Assembly (NCBI RefSeq): GCF_010731715.1
Contig: NZ_AP022587.1
Location: 186,001-250,000 of the forward strand
DNA from: Mycobacterium stomatepiae
Lineage (GTDB): Bacteria > Actinomycetota > Actinomycetes > Mycobacteriales > Mycobacteriaceae
Reading direction: 5' to 3'
Length of the DNA: 64,000 nt
Of the stretch, positions 53,751-62,172 are shown in pieces. The notes beneath the pieces were generated by a model. That model was not told where the DNA came from and made no database searches. It saw only the letters and a program-made list of their open reading frames with translations. Both the position numbers and the translations under genes were made by a program. Numbering within the stretch: position 1 is the first letter of the stretch; each line of letters begins with the position of its first letter.

Positions 53751-54914
53751 ATGATGACCCCCCCGCATAACTACCTGGCCGTCATCAAGGTTGTGGGTAT
53801 CGGTGGCGGCGGCGTCAACGCCGTCAACCGGATGATCGAACAGGGCCTCAAGGGCGTCGAGTTCATCGCGATCAACACCGATGCGCAGGCACTGCTGATG
53901 AGCGACGCCGACGTCAAGCTCGACGTGGGCCGCGACTCCACCCGCGGATTGGGCGCCGGCGCCGACCCCGAAGTCGGGCGCAAGGCCGCCGAGGACGCCA
54001 AGGACGAGATCGAAGAGCTGCTGCGCGGTGCCGACATGGTGTTCGTCACCGCCGGTGAAGGCGGCGGAACCGGAACCGGCGGGGCACCCGTCGTCGCCAG
54101 CATCGCGCGCAAGCTGGGCGCGTTGACAGTCGGCGTCGTCACCCGGCCGTTTTCGTTCGAGGGCAAACGACGCAGCAACCAGGCCGAAAACGGCATCAAC
54201 TCGCTGCGCGAGAGCTGTGACACCCTGATCGTGATTCCCAACGACCGGCTGCTGCAGATGGGTGATGCCGCGGTATCGCTGATGGACGCGTTCCGCAGCG
54301 CCGACGAGGTGCTGCTCAACGGCGTCCAGGGCATCACCGACCTGATCACCACGCCGGGTCTGATCAATGTGGACTTCGCCGACGTCAAGGGCATCATGTC
54401 CGGCGCCGGCACCGCGCTGATGGGCATCGGATCCGCACGCGGAGAAGGTCGTTCGCTCAAGGCCGCCGAGATCGCGATCAACTCGCCGCTGCTGGAAGCA
54501 TCGATGGAAGGCGCCCAGGGCGTGCTGATGTCGATCGCCGGCGGCAGCGACCTGGGCCTGTTCGAGATCAACGAGGCCGCTTCGCTGGTGCAGGACGCCG
54601 CCCATCAGGACGCCAACATCATCTTCGGGACCGTGATCGACGACTCGCTGGGCGACGAGGTGCGCGTCACCGTCATCGCGGCGGGCTTCGACGCGGCCGG
54701 GCCGGGACGCAAACCCGTGGTCGGCGCCGGCGCCGACAAGGGGGAGAAGGCCGGCGGTGCACACCGGATCGAGTCGGCGAAGGCGGGCAAGCTCACCTCG
54801 ACGCTGTTCGAACCGGTCGACGCCGTCAGCGTGCCGGTGCACACCAACGGCGCGACGCTGAGTATTGGTGGCGATGACGACGACGTCGATGTGCCGCCCT
54901 TCATGCGCCGCTGA
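53751..54914 (+). CDS. ftsZ: Cell division protein FtsZ
   Basis: Tubulin-like GTPase that forms the Z ring at midcell. The GTP-binding signature [15 protein letters not shown], the T7 loop [11 protein letters not shown] with the catalytic aspartates, and the C-terminal peptide [12 protein letters not shown] that binds SepF and FtsW are present. GGAGG lies 8 nt before ATG 53751; a second ATG at 53754 gives the sequence [13 protein letters not shown] used in M. tuberculosis, so the first residue may be a local duplication. It has 387 residues, and the linker before the C-terminal peptide is slightly longer than the one I recall for M. tuberculosis. Confidence 0.97.
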   Translation: MMTPPHNYLAVIKVVGIGGGGVNAVNRMIEQGLKGVEFIAINTDAQALLMSDADVKLDVGRDSTRGLGAGADPEVGRKAAEDAKDEIEELLRGADMVFVTAGEGGGTGTGGAPVVASIARKLGALTVGVVTRPFSFEGKRRSNQAENGINSLRESCDTLIVIPNDRLLQMGDAAVSLMDAFRSADEVLLNGVQGITDLITTPGLINVDFADVKGIMSGAGTALMGIGSARGEGRSLKAAEIAINSPLLEASMEGAQGVLMSIAGGSDLGLFEINEAASLVQDAAHQDANIIFGTVIDDSLGDEVRVTVIAAGFDAAGPGRKPVVGAGADKGEKAGGAHRIESAKAGKLTSTLFEPVDAVSVPVHTNGATLSIGGDDDDVDVPPFMRR

Positions 54915-54985
54915 GAACGGCCATGCGCACCCGGCCACCCGACGGGGACGGCCGGCGGGCAACGAAATCTCCGGATACTGGTCCT

Positions 54986-55693
54986 GTGAGCGTTCGCATT
55001 CGACGAGTGACGACCACCCGCGCGGGCGGCGTCTCGAAGCCGCCCTTCGACACCTTCAATCTCGGCGACCATGTCGGTGACGACCCCGCGGCGGTGGCCG
55101 CCAATCGTGACCGGCTGGCTCGCGCGATCGGCCTGGGAGCACACCGGGTGGTGTGGATGAACCAGGTGCACGGCGATCGGGTCGAGGTTGTCGACAAGCC
55201 GCGGGGTGCCGCGTTCGACGACACCGACGCCTTGGTGACGCGCACGGCCCGGCTGGCGCTGGCGGTGGTGACGGCCGACTGCGTGCCGGTGCTGCTGGCC
55301 GACGCGCGCGCCGGGGTGGCCGCGGCGATCCACGCCGGGCGCGTCGGCGCGCAGCGTGCAGTGGTGGCTCGCACGGTCGAGACGATGCTGAAACTGGGCG
55401 CGCGGGCCGAGGACATCTCGGCGCTGTTTGGTCCGGCGGTCAGCGGACGCAACTACGAAGTACCCGCGGCGATGGCCGACGAGGTCGAAGCTGCGCTGCC
55501 CGGCAGTCGCGTCACCACGGCGAAGGGAACGCCCGGACTCGACCTTCGAGCCGGAATCGCTTGCCAGCTAAAGGATTTGGGCGTTATCTCGATCGACATC
55601 GATCCGCGCTGCACGGTCGAGGACCCCGCCCTGTTCAGTCATCGTCGCGACGCGCCGACCGGGCGGCTGGCGTCACTGGTCTGGATGGAGTGA
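54986..55693 (+). CDS. Laccase-domain (YfiH/YlmD-like) polyphenol oxidase family protein
   Basis: A 235-residue member of the DUF152/YfiH family, which clusters with ftsZ and sepF in Gram-positive bacteria. The core motifs are VRIRRVTTTRAGGVS, FNLGDHVGDDPAAVAANR, WMNQVHGDRV, VTADCVPVLLAD (Cys), VAAAIHAGRVG and RRDAPTGRLASLVW. His and Cys of the copper/zinc-like site are kept. E. coli YfiH has been linked to correcting peptidoglycan precursor synthesis, as I recall. GTG 54986 (VSVRIRR) is preferred to ATG 54923 because the upstream 20 residues have no similarity. Its stop overlaps the next start as GTGA. Confidence 0.87.
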   Translation: MSVRIRRVTTTRAGGVSKPPFDTFNLGDHVGDDPAAVAANRDRLARAIGLGAHRVVWMNQVHGDRVEVVDKPRGAAFDDTDALVTRTARLALAVVTADCVPVLLADARAGVAAAIHAGRVGAQRAVVARTVETMLKLGARAEDISALFGPAVSGRNYEVPAAMADEVEAALPGSRVTTAKGTPGLDLRAGIACQLKDLGVISIDIDPRCTVEDPALFSHRRDAPTGRLASLVWME

Positions 55694-56499
55694 CCTCGAT
55701 GGCGGTTGGAATGTCGGACTTGGGATCGAGTCAGGGCGGCCGCGAAACTGAATTGACTCATGCGTTGGCGGCAATGCGTTCGCGACTAGCGGCGGCCGCG
55801 GAAGCCGCGGGTCGCAATGTCAGCGAAATTGAACTACTCCCAATTACCAAATTCTTTCCGGCTACCGATGTCGCGATTTTGTCTCGATTGGGTTGTCGGT
55901 CGGTGGGCGAATCCCGCGAACAAGAAGCGGCGGCAAAGGTGGCGGAACTCACTCGCTTGGCAGGGTCTTCGGCGGCTTCCGGGCCGCATCAGGATTCGCG
56001 AGAGTTGCACTGGCACATGGTGGGACAGATTCAGCGCAAGAAGGCTCGTGCGCTGGCCCGCTGGGCGCACACCGCCCATTCGGTCGACAGCTCGCAACTG
56101 GTAACGGCGCTGGAACGGGCGGTAACGGCGACGTTGGCCGAGGGTGGACGCCAGGATCCACTGCGCGTCTACGTTCAGGTCAGCCTGGACGGCGACGTCT
56201 CGCGCGGCGGCATCGACATCGCGGCGCCGGGGACTGTCGACGAGGTCTGCGCGCAGGTCGAACAGTCGCCGGGCCTGGTCCTGATGGGACTGATGGGCAT
56301 TCCGCCGCTGGATGCCGACCCCGACGCGGCCTTTGAGCGGCTGCGATCCGAACACCTGCGGGTGCTCGAGGCGCACCCGAATGCGCTCGGTTTGTCCGCC
56401 GGGATGTCCAACGATTTCGAAATCGCCGTGAAACACGGTTCGACGTGTGTGCGTGTCGGTACCGCGCTAATGGGCCCGCGGAGGCTACCGTCACCGTGA
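55690..56499 (+). CDS. PLP-binding homeostasis protein, YggS/PROSC family
   Basis: Cytoplasmic TIM-barrel protein that binds pyridoxal phosphate without catalysing a reaction and helps keep PLP balanced. The PLP lysine is in ELLPITKFFPATDVAIL, followed by VGESREQEAAAKV, HWHMVGQIQRKKAR and the C-terminal LSAGMSNDFEIAVKHGSTCVRVGTALMG. The 269-residue reading starts at GTG 55690, overlapping the stop of the YfiH-like gene; ATG 55699 or 55711 are possible. The first half has more A/T-ending codons than the neighbours, and a 5-10 residue indel (ASGPHQDSRELHW) against M. tuberculosis. Confidence 0.92.
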   Translation: MTSMAVGMSDLGSSQGGRETELTHALAAMRSRLAAAAEAAGRNVSEIELLPITKFFPATDVAILSRLGCRSVGESREQEAAAKVAELTRLAGSSAASGPHQDSRELHWHMVGQIQRKKARALARWAHTAHSVDSSQLVTALERAVTATLAEGGRQDPLRVYVQVSLDGDVSRGGIDIAAPGTVDEVCAQVEQSPGLVLMGLMGIPPLDADPDAAFERLRSEHLRVLEAHPNALGLSAGMSNDFEIAVKHGSTCVRVGTALMGPRRLPSP

Positions 56500-56516
56500 A
56501 TAGTCACTTTAGTCAC
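56490..56516 (+). promoter_or_regulatory. GTCAC direct repeats upstream of sepF
   Basis: GTCAC begins at 56490, 56503 and 56512; the last two are spaced by 9 bp (GTCACTTTAGTCAC). This resembles the direct repeats bound by MtrA, which controls cell wall and division genes in mycobacteria. The array lies 50-80 bp before the sepF start. The MtrA link is inference from the pattern. Confidence 0.4.
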
Positions 56517-56567
56517 GCCTTCATCACAGACAACAGAAATCCCAGGGGCTAGAAGGGGTCGTACGCA

Positions 56568-57209
56568 ATGAGCACACTGCACAAGGTCAAGGCCTATTTC
56601 GGTATGGCCCCAATGGACGACTACGAAGACGAGTACTACGACGACCGTGCGCCGTCGCGCGGTTTCCCTCGTGCTCGCTTCGACGAGGGCTACGGCCGCG
56701 GTTATGACGGCCCCGACTACGACGACCCACGTGGCGAGCCCGGTGACTACGCGCCTCCCGGTTACCGCGGCGGTTACGCCGACGAGCCGCCGCCGTTCCG
56801 CGGCCGCGAGTTCGACCGACCCGACATGGGCCGTCCGCGTCTGGGGTCGTGGCTGCGCAGCGGTTCGACCCGCGGCGCGCTGGCCATGGACCCGCGCCGG
56901 ATGGCGATGATGTTCGAAGAGGGCCACCCGCTGTCGAAGATCACGACGCTGCGGCCCAAGGACTACAGCGAGGCCCGCACCATCGGCGAGCGGTTCCGCG
57001 ACGGGACCCCGGTGATCATGGACCTGGTGTCGATGGACAACGCCGACGCCAAGCGGCTCGTCGACTTCGCGGCCGGGCTGGCGTTCGCCCTGCGTGGCTC
57101 GTTCGACAAGGTGGCGACCAAGGTGTTCCTGCTGTCGCCCGCCGACGTCGACGTCTCGCCGGAGGAGCGCCGCCGGATCGCCGAAACCGGTTTCTACGCT
57201 TACCAATAA
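56568..57209 (+). CDS. sepF: Cell division protein SepF
   Basis: FtsZ-binding membrane anchor of the Z ring, essential in mycobacteria, which lack FtsA and ZipA. An amphipathic N-terminal segment ([13 protein letters not shown]) binds the membrane, followed by a disordered Asp/Tyr/Gly/Arg-rich linker (about residues 17-105) and the dimeric SepF core ([39 protein letters not shown] split over two strands, then [17 protein letters not shown]). The 213 residues are similar to the 218 or so I recall in M. tuberculosis. Its own promoter region lies between it and the YggS-like gene. Confidence 0.95.
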   Translation: MSTLHKVKAYFGMAPMDDYEDEYYDDRAPSRGFPRARFDEGYGRGYDGPDYDDPRGEPGDYAPPGYRGGYADEPPPFRGREFDRPDMGRPRLGSWLRSGSTRGALAMDPRRMAMMFEEGHPLSKITTLRPKDYSEARTIGERFRDGTPVIMDLVSMDNADAKRLVDFAAGLAFALRGSFDKVATKVFLLSPADVDVSPEERRRIAETGFYAYQ

Positions 57210-57221
57210 CCCCATCCGCCC

Positions 57222-57238
57222 CGCCTGGGCGCGGGGTC
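57222..57238 (+). terminator. Hairpin after sepF
   Basis: CCCCGC / GCGGGG with a 5-6 nt loop starts about 13 bp after the sepF stop, without a U-tract. It may reduce read-through into the YggT-like gene, which starts at 57365. Evidence is limited to the hairpin. Confidence 0.4.
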
Positions 57239-57364
57239 AGGTGTTGGGCGCTCGTCTGCCGATGCGGCCCATCTGAGGTGTCCGCTCAACGGCGAGTCGG
57301 TACTCTTGCGGTTGCCACGCTGTCGCGCGGGGATTGACATCTCATCGGTAAGGTCGGGCTCTCG

Positions 57365-57655
57365 TTGGTGCTGTTCTTTCAGATCCTTGGGTTTGCGCTG
57401 TTTGTCTTTTGGCTGCTACTCATCGCTCGGGTCGTCGTCGAGTTCATCCGGTCGTTCAGCCGTGACTGGCATCCCACCGGCATCACCGTCGTGATCCTGG
57501 AGATCATCATGTCGATCACCGATCCGCCGGTGAAGCTGCTGCGCCGGCTGATCCCGCAACTCACCATCGGGGCGGTCCGCTTCGACCTCTCGATCATGGT
57601 GCTTCTGTTGGTCGCGTTCATCGGCATGCAGCTTGCTTTCGGCGCCGCGGCGTGA
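57365..57655 (+). CDS. YggT family membrane protein
   Basis: A 96-residue protein with two hydrophobic segments (about residues 3-22 and 70-92) and the YggT-type motif ITDPPVKLLRRLIP followed by RFDLSIMVLLLVAFIGMQ. It sits between sepF and wag31 in nearly all actinobacteria and is presumed to help the divisome or polar growth, although no role is proven. The start is TTG 57365 (then VLFFQILGFALF); the next codon GTG 57368 could also serve. It lies 155 bp after sepF. Confidence 0.9.
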   Translation: MVLFFQILGFALFVFWLLLIARVVVEFIRSFSRDWHPTGITVVILEIIMSITDPPVKLLRRLIPQLTIGAVRFDLSIMVLLLVAFIGMQLAFGAAA

Positions 57656-57834
57656 GCCGTGTTATGTGCCGCGGGCTCTAAGCGACGGTTTGGCCACGGA
57701 TCGGCCTCGGTTTGATGCGCGCGATTTGCAAATTCTAAGGATTGAGATTTTATGACTCTTAGTGTTTGAAATTGGTTCTTATTTATTGGGCTAATCGGCA
57801 ACCGCCGGGTCTGGTGTGACAGGATGGGCGGCAG

Positions 57835-57865
57835 TTGCACAACCGCTGCCACTCCGTTCTACACT
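57835..57865 (+). promoter_or_regulatory. Candidate promoter of wag31
   Basis: TTGCAC (57835-57840) and TACACT (57860-57865) are separated by 19 bp; the -10 is close to consensus and gives a leader of about 30 nt before wag31. The wider 248-bp gap also contains a markedly AT-rich stretch (about 57720-57795) of unknown role with the inverted repeat CTAAG/CTTAG. Confidence 0.45.
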
Positions 57866-57903
57866 TTTGAGAACGTTTGACGGGAACTTGAGGGGACGAA
57901 ACA

Positions 57904-58704
57904 ATGCCGCTTACACCAGCCGACGTCCACAATGTGGCGTTCAGTAAGCCGCCTATTGGCAAGCGCGGTTACAACGAGGACGAGGTTGACGCGTTCCTCG
58001 ACCTGGTGGAAAACGAGCTGACACGGCTGATTGAAGAGAACTCCGATCTGCGCCAGCGGGTCGAGGAGCTCGACCGTGAATTGGCCGCCGGTGGCGGCGC
58101 CGTCCCCGCTGCGCAGCCCGCTCCTGTTGCCGCCCCCGTCTTCGAACCCGAGCCCGAGCCGGAACCCGTCAAGGCGGCGCCCGCCCCGGTGGCCGCGACC
58201 GGCACCAACGAGGAGCAGGCCCTCAAGGCGGCCCGCGTGCTCAGCCTGGCCCAGGACACCGCCGACCGGCTGACCAGCGGTGCACAGGCCGAGTCGGAGA
58301 AGCTGCTGTCCGATGCGCGTGCCAACGCCGACCAGATCCTGACCGAGGCCCGCCAGAGCGCCGAAGCGCAGGTCGCCGACGCCAAACAGCGTTCCGAAGC
58401 GATGCTGGCCGACGCGCAAACCCGCTCCGAGGCGCAGTTGCGTCAGGCCCAGGAGAAGGCCGACGCCCTGCAGGCCGACGCCGAACGCAAGCACTCCGAG
58501 ATCATGGGCACCATCAACCAGCAGCGCACCGTGCTGGAAGGCCGCCTCGAGCAGCTCCGCACCTTCGAACGCGAGTACCGCACCCGCCTGAAGACCTATC
58601 TCGAGTCCCAGCTCGAGGAACTCGGCCAGCGCGGATCGGCGGCGCCCGTCGACTCCAGCGCGGACGCCGGTGGGTTCGATCAATTCAATCGGGGTAGTAA
58701 CTAG
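57904..58704 (+). CDS. wag31: Polar growth protein Wag31 (DivIVA)
   Basis: Coiled-coil protein that gathers at the cell poles and directs polar cell wall synthesis. The N-terminal DivIVA domain has [20 protein letters not shown] and [17 protein letters not shown]; a Pro/Ala/Glu linker (about residues 62-95) is followed by a long coiled coil with Ala-rich heptads and the conserved end [26 protein letters not shown] sequence (here [16 protein letters not shown]). The 266 residues are normal. Residue 73, a Thr phosphorylated by PknA in M. tuberculosis, is Ala here, and the whole linker from 62 to about 94 has no Thr. It stands alone with its own promoter. Confidence 0.96.
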   Translation: MPLTPADVHNVAFSKPPIGKRGYNEDEVDAFLDLVENELTRLIEENSDLRQRVEELDRELAAGGGAVPAAQPAPVAAPVFEPEPEPEPVKAAPAPVAATGTNEEQALKAARVLSLAQDTADRLTSGAQAESEKLLSDARANADQILTEARQSAEAQVADAKQRSEAMLADAQTRSEAQLRQAQEKADALQADAERKHSEIMGTINQQRTVLEGRLEQLRTFEREYRTRLKTYLESQLEELGQRGSAAPVDSSADAGGFDQFNRGSN

Positions 58705-58788
58705 CCGGAAGCAGTGCCGCACGCCATGTTTGGCACACTGATGTGCACTGGACCTGGCTGGTCCCGCCCTGTGGCTGGAGGATGACCG

Positions 58789-59097
58789 ATGCTGATTATC
58801 GCGCTGGTACTGGCCCTGATTGGGCTGGTGGCCCTGGTGTTCGCGGTCGTGACCAGCAACGAGCTGGTGGCCTGGGTGTGCATCGGCGCCAGCATCCTCG
58901 GTGTGGTGTTGCTGATCGTCGACGCCCTGCGGGAGCGGCAGCGTCGCGGCACGAGTGACGAAGCCCACGACGAGCAGCCGGCCGAAGACGCCGAAGCCGA
59001 GGCGGTCGACTACCCGGAGGAAATCGCGGACGAAAGCGCCGAGACGCCGGCCGACGACGAGACGGTGGCGGCTCGTGGCGAGGACTCGGCCAAGTAA
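58789..59097 (+). CDS. Small membrane protein with acidic tail (Rv2144c-like)
   Basis: A 102-residue protein with two hydrophobic segments (MLIIALVLALIGLVALVFAV and LVAWVCIGASILGVVLLIVD) and a strongly acidic C-terminal tail (Glu/Asp-rich, about residues 56-102). It starts at ATG 58789 with GGAGG 8 nt upstream. Function is unknown; position right after wag31 is conserved in mycobacteria. It ends 2 bp before the end of the convergent phosphoribosyltransferase gene. Confidence 0.87.
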   Translation: MLIIALVLALIGLVALVFAVVTSNELVAWVCIGASILGVVLLIVDALRERQRRGTSDEAHDEQPAEDAEAEAVDYPEEIADESAETPADDETVAARGEDSAK

Positions 59098-59099
59098 TT

Positions 59100-59786
59100 T
59101 CAGCGCGTCGGCGTACTCAGAAGCTGGCGCACCTCCTGATCGCCGACCTGGTGAAAGTCGCCGTACACCTGCCCGACGGCTTCGAATCCGGGCGGCATCG
59201 TCGTGCACACAACGTCGTCGGCCACCTGCGCGAGTTCGCGGCAGGCCGACGGCGGTCCGACCGGGACAGCGACGACGATCGACACCGGCGCGGCCGCCCG
59301 GATAGCCTGGACGGCGGCCAGCATGCTGGCGCCGGTGGCGATGCCGTCGTCGACCAGGATCACGATCTTGCCCCGCGGGTCGGCGGGCGGGCGGCCACCC
59401 CGGTACGCATGCTCACGTCGCGCCAGCTCGGCCGTCTCGCTATCGATGACCTCCCGCACCTGCTCTTCGGTGATATGCAGGCTGGCCACCACGTTGTCGT
59501 TCATCACCACACCGCCGCCGCTGGCCAGCGCGCCCATCGCGAGCTCCGAGAAGTGCGGCAGCCCGAGCTTGCGCACCAGGAACACATCCAGCGGGGCGTG
59601 CAGGGCCGAGGCGATCTCCCAGGCGACCGGAAGGCCGCCGCGCGCCAGCCCCAGCACTAGCACGTTGCCCTTTTCGCGGTAGGGCATTAGCTGCCCGGCC
59701 AGCGCGCGACCGGCTTCGTGGCGGTCCCCGAAGGTTCGCGAGGCTCGCGTAGCCGAGCGGCGAAGGAAGCCGTTCCGTGGGTTCAT
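59100..59786 (-). CDS. Phosphoribosyltransferase family protein
   Basis: A 228-residue type I PRTase-fold protein. The PRPP loop is [18 protein letters not shown], the hood residues and PPi loop resemble [18 protein letters not shown], and [14 protein letters not shown] opens the domain. Related proteins are often fused to or coupled with erythromycin-esterase-like or dienelactone hydrolase domains; here it stands alone and its substrate is unknown. I start at ATG 59786 ([15 protein letters not shown]); GTG 59798 is possible. A TAAACT hexamer just upstream could be a -10 for a nearly leaderless transcript. It is divergent from the RclA-like gene. Confidence 0.83.
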   Translation of the reverse strand: MNPRNGFLRRSATRASRTFGDRHEAGRALAGQLMPYREKGNVLVLGLARGGLPVAWEIASALHAPLDVFLVRKLGLPHFSELAMGALASGGGVVMNDNVVASLHITEEQVREVIDSETAELARREHAYRGGRPPADPRGKIVILVDDGIATGASMLAAVQAIRAAAPVSIVVAVPVGPPSACRELAQVADDVVCTTMPPGFEAVGQVYGDFHQVGDQEVRQLLSTPTR

Positions 59787-59889
59787 GGCCAGTGGCACAG
59801 TTTACGCGCCGCGGACCCTGCTGATCGAATAGCTTGTGCATCAATGGGATTGGCTAGCCGAAGGCGGGCAAACATTCGCCCCCGGCCAA

Positions 59890-59895
59890 TACACT
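59890..59895 (+). promoter_or_regulatory. -10 element (TACACT) of a leaderless gene
   Basis: TACACT, then GCTCTG, then GTG 59902. The spacing of six bases to the start codon fits the leaderless arrangement and decides the start of the oxidoreductase in favour of GTG 59902 over ATG 59836. It matches the element at 26688. Confidence 0.6.
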
Positions 59896-59901
59896 GCTCT
59901 G

Positions 59902-61275
59902 GTGACGTCACTCGAGGTGGATCTGGCGGTTATCGGCTTCGGCAAAGGCGGCAAAACCCTGGCGGGCGCTTTGGGCAGGCGCGGCTGGCGGGTGGTGATG
60001 ATCGAGCAGTCGCCGTTGATGTACGGCGGCACGTGCATCAACATCGGCTGCGTCCCTACGAAATCGATGGTGTTCCGCTCCGAGCACCTCGACGCGGCCA
60101 CCGCCCATCCGGATCGCTACCGCGAGGCCATCACCGCCACCGCGCAGTTGACCGCGTCATTGCGCGACATCAACTATGCGGCGCTCGATCGGATCGAAAC
60201 GGTGACGGTGCTGACCGGCCACGCATCCTTCACCGATTCACATGTATTGAATGTCAAAACCATTGACGGACAATCGATTACCGTGACCGCGCAATGGATC
60301 GTGGTCGGTACCGGCTCGCGCCCGGTGTTGCCGCCGATCCCCGGCCTCGCCGATGCGCCCGCCGTGTACACCAGCACGGATCTGCTCGGCGAGGCCGCGC
60401 TGCCGCGGCGGCTGACCGTGCTGGGCGGTGGCTACGTCGGTGTGGAATTCGCGGCGATGTACGCCGCCTACGGGTCGCAGGTGTGCATCCTCGACCGCGG
60501 TCCGCGCGTGCTGAGCCGCGAGGACGACGATGTTGCCGACTGCGCCCGGGACATCCTTATCGGGCGCGGCATCGACATGGTCACCTCGGCGGCGGTCAGC
60601 GCCGTCTCCGCCAACGCCGGCGGCGGCTCGACCGTTTCCTACCGGGTCGACGGCGTCACGCGAACCGTCGACACCGACGCCATCCTGGTGGCGCTGGGAC
60701 GCGAACCCGTCACCGACGGGCTCGACCTGGACGCGGCGGGCGTGGAGACGACGGCCGCGGGCGCGATTGTGGTTGACGACCACCTGCGCAGCAGCCAGCC
60801 GCATATCTTCGCGGTCGGCGATGTCAACGGCGGACCGCAGTTCACCTACATCTCGCTGGACGACTACCGGGTCGTGCTTTCGCAGCTGGCCGGCGATGGC
60901 AGCCGGAGCACCGCGACCCGTATGGCGGTGCCCTACGCACTGTTCATGACGCCCCCGCTGGCGCGGGTCGGCCTCACCGAAAAGGCCGCCAGGGAAACGC
61001 ACGACGTCAAGGTCGCCACCATGCGGGTTGCCGAGATGGCAACGATGCCTCGGGCGCGGATCGTCGGCGAGGATGCCGGCCTGATGAAGGTCGTCGTCGA
61101 TGCCGACAGCGATACCATTCTCGGCGCGGCGCTGCTGTCCTACGACTCGCACGAGGTCATCAACACGGTGGCGCTGGCGATCCGGCACGGCATTACCGCC
61201 ACGGAGCTGCGGGATTCGATCTACACCCACCCATCGATGACCGAGGGGTTCAACGGCTTGCTCGCGGCGCTTTAG
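59902..61275 (+). CDS. Pyridine nucleotide-disulfide oxidoreductase, RclA/Lpd-like
   Basis: FAD-dependent class I disulfide oxidoreductase of 457 residues. FAD motif DLAVIGFGKGGKTLAGAL, the redox-active pair in GGTCINIGCVPTKSM, the NAD(P)H motif LTVLGGGYVGVEFAAMYAAYG, FAVGDVNGGPQFTY, and the C-terminal HPSMTEGFNGLLAAL carrying the base His (HP). The GFGKGGKTLA and CINIGC patterns resemble RclA, a copper-linked protein for reactive chlorine resistance, more than dihydrolipoamide dehydrogenase. The substrate is inferred only. It is absent from this place in M. tuberculosis as I recall. Its stop overlaps the convergent isochorismatase gene by 4 bp. Confidence 0.85.
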   Translation: MTSLEVDLAVIGFGKGGKTLAGALGRRGWRVVMIEQSPLMYGGTCINIGCVPTKSMVFRSEHLDAATAHPDRYREAITATAQLTASLRDINYAALDRIETVTVLTGHASFTDSHVLNVKTIDGQSITVTAQWIVVGTGSRPVLPPIPGLADAPAVYTSTDLLGEAALPRRLTVLGGGYVGVEFAAMYAAYGSQVCILDRGPRVLSREDDDVADCARDILIGRGIDMVTSAAVSAVSANAGGGSTVSYRVDGVTRTVDTDAILVALGREPVTDGLDLDAAGVETTAAGAIVVDDHLRSSQPHIFAVGDVNGGPQFTYISLDDYRVVLSQLAGDGSRSTATRMAVPYALFMTPPLARVGLTEKAARETHDVKVATMRVAEMATMPRARIVGEDAGLMKVVVDADSDTILGAALLSYDSHEVINTVALAIRHGITATELRDSIYTHPSMTEGFNGLLAAL

Positions 61276-61925
61276 TCGCCTCGCATCGCGGCCACCACTT
61301 CGGCGGTATCGGCGACGTGATGCGCCAAGAAGGCGTAGTTCACCAGCGCGGCCGGGTAGCCGTCACCGCGGGTCGGATGCCGCGGCCCCGCCGTGGCATC
61401 GCGGAAGACGGTGACCTCGAAGCCCTGCTCGAGCAGATCCCGCAGGTGCGATTCCACGCACATGTTGGCGAGCATCCCGCACAGCACGATCTTGGTGATC
61501 CGCCGTTTGCGTAGTTGCAGGACGAGGTCATTGGTCTGTGGACCCCACACCTTGTGCGGGCTGGCGACGACGGTAGTCGCGTCCTCGATGAACGGTTTGA
61601 GCACGTCGAGCCAGTCGGCACCGGATTCGGCGAACCCGTCCAGGCTCAGCGCGCCGACACGGCCAAAGCTGTTGGTAGCCAGCTCGTCTGACTCGAGTGG
61701 GCCGTTGAAGAGCCACTTGTGGTCGGTGGGGTAGAAGTAGTGCGGTGAGACGAACAGTCCATAGCCGTGCGCCTTGGCGGCGGTGAAGATGTCGACCAAA
61801 TGCTCGACGGTTTTGTTCTCGGTGACGCTGGCCTCCAGGACGGCCCAGTTCACCCCGTTGGGGCTCAGCACGTCGTTTTGCGGATCGATGACGACGACCG
61901 CGGTTTCGGCGGGGTCGTATTCCAC
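61272..61925 (-). CDS. Cysteine hydrolase, isochorismatase family
   Basis: A 217-residue isochorismatase-like hydrolase. The Asp of the triad is in VVVIDPQNDVLSPNG, the Lys in VVASPHKVWGPQTNDL, and the Cys in GMLANMCVESHLRDLL. Substrates of this family range from nicotinamide to isochorismate and ureas; none can be assigned. The start is GTG 61925 with AGGAG 5 nt upstream; the open frame runs into the tRNA upstream and must not be used. It is convergent with the RclA-like gene (4-bp overlap TTAG) and downstream of tRNA-Leu on the same strand. Confidence 0.87.
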   Translation of the reverse strand: MEYDPAETAVVVIDPQNDVLSPNGVNWAVLEASVTENKTVEHLVDIFTAAKAHGYGLFVSPHYFYPTDHKWLFNGPLESDELATNSFGRVGALSLDGFAESGADWLDVLKPFIEDATTVVASPHKVWGPQTNDLVLQLRKRRITKIVLCGMLANMCVESHLRDLLEQGFEVTVFRDATAGPRHPTRGDGYPAALVNYAFLAHHVADTAEVVAAMRGD

Positions 61926-61955
61926 TACGACTCCTGACTCGCGATTTTGCAAATG

Positions 61956-62041
61956 TGTCCGAGGGGGGACTTGAACCCCCACGCCCATTAGTAGGGCACT
62001 AGCACCTCAAGCTAGCGCGTCTGCCATTCCGCCACTCGGAC
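61956..62041 (-). tRNA. tRNA-Leu (GAG anticodon)
   Basis: Read on the minus strand, the acceptor GTCCGAG (from 62041) pairs with CTCGGAC (to 61957), with A as discriminator. The anticodon stem GCTAGC and its partner GCTAGT flank the loop TTGAGGT, whose centre reads GAG. A long variable arm (TGCCC...GGGCG) marks a leucine tRNA, and the T arm is GGGGGTTCAAGTCCCCC. It is 86 nt, and CCA is not encoded. It lies upstream of the isochorismatase gene. Confidence 0.96.
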
Positions 62042-62172
62042 CAGACCAACGAGAGTTGGCAGCTAAGGCTAGCGGATCGGCCCGCGCGAGCCCAACTTAG
62101 CTCGCCGACGAGTCGCCGCGAGAGTTCCGCTGCCTGAACCCGGCAACGGCGGCAGTGGTAGGAAAGGTGGTT

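Noticed and set aside
57644..57676. GCCGCGGC repeats at the end of the YggT-like gene as a terminator
   Set aside because: The motif is self-palindromic and common in GC-rich DNA, and no U-tract follows.
61926..61988. N-terminal extension of the isochorismatase-like frame
   Set aside because: It runs into the tRNA-Leu gene, while AGGAG before GTG 61925 marks the start.
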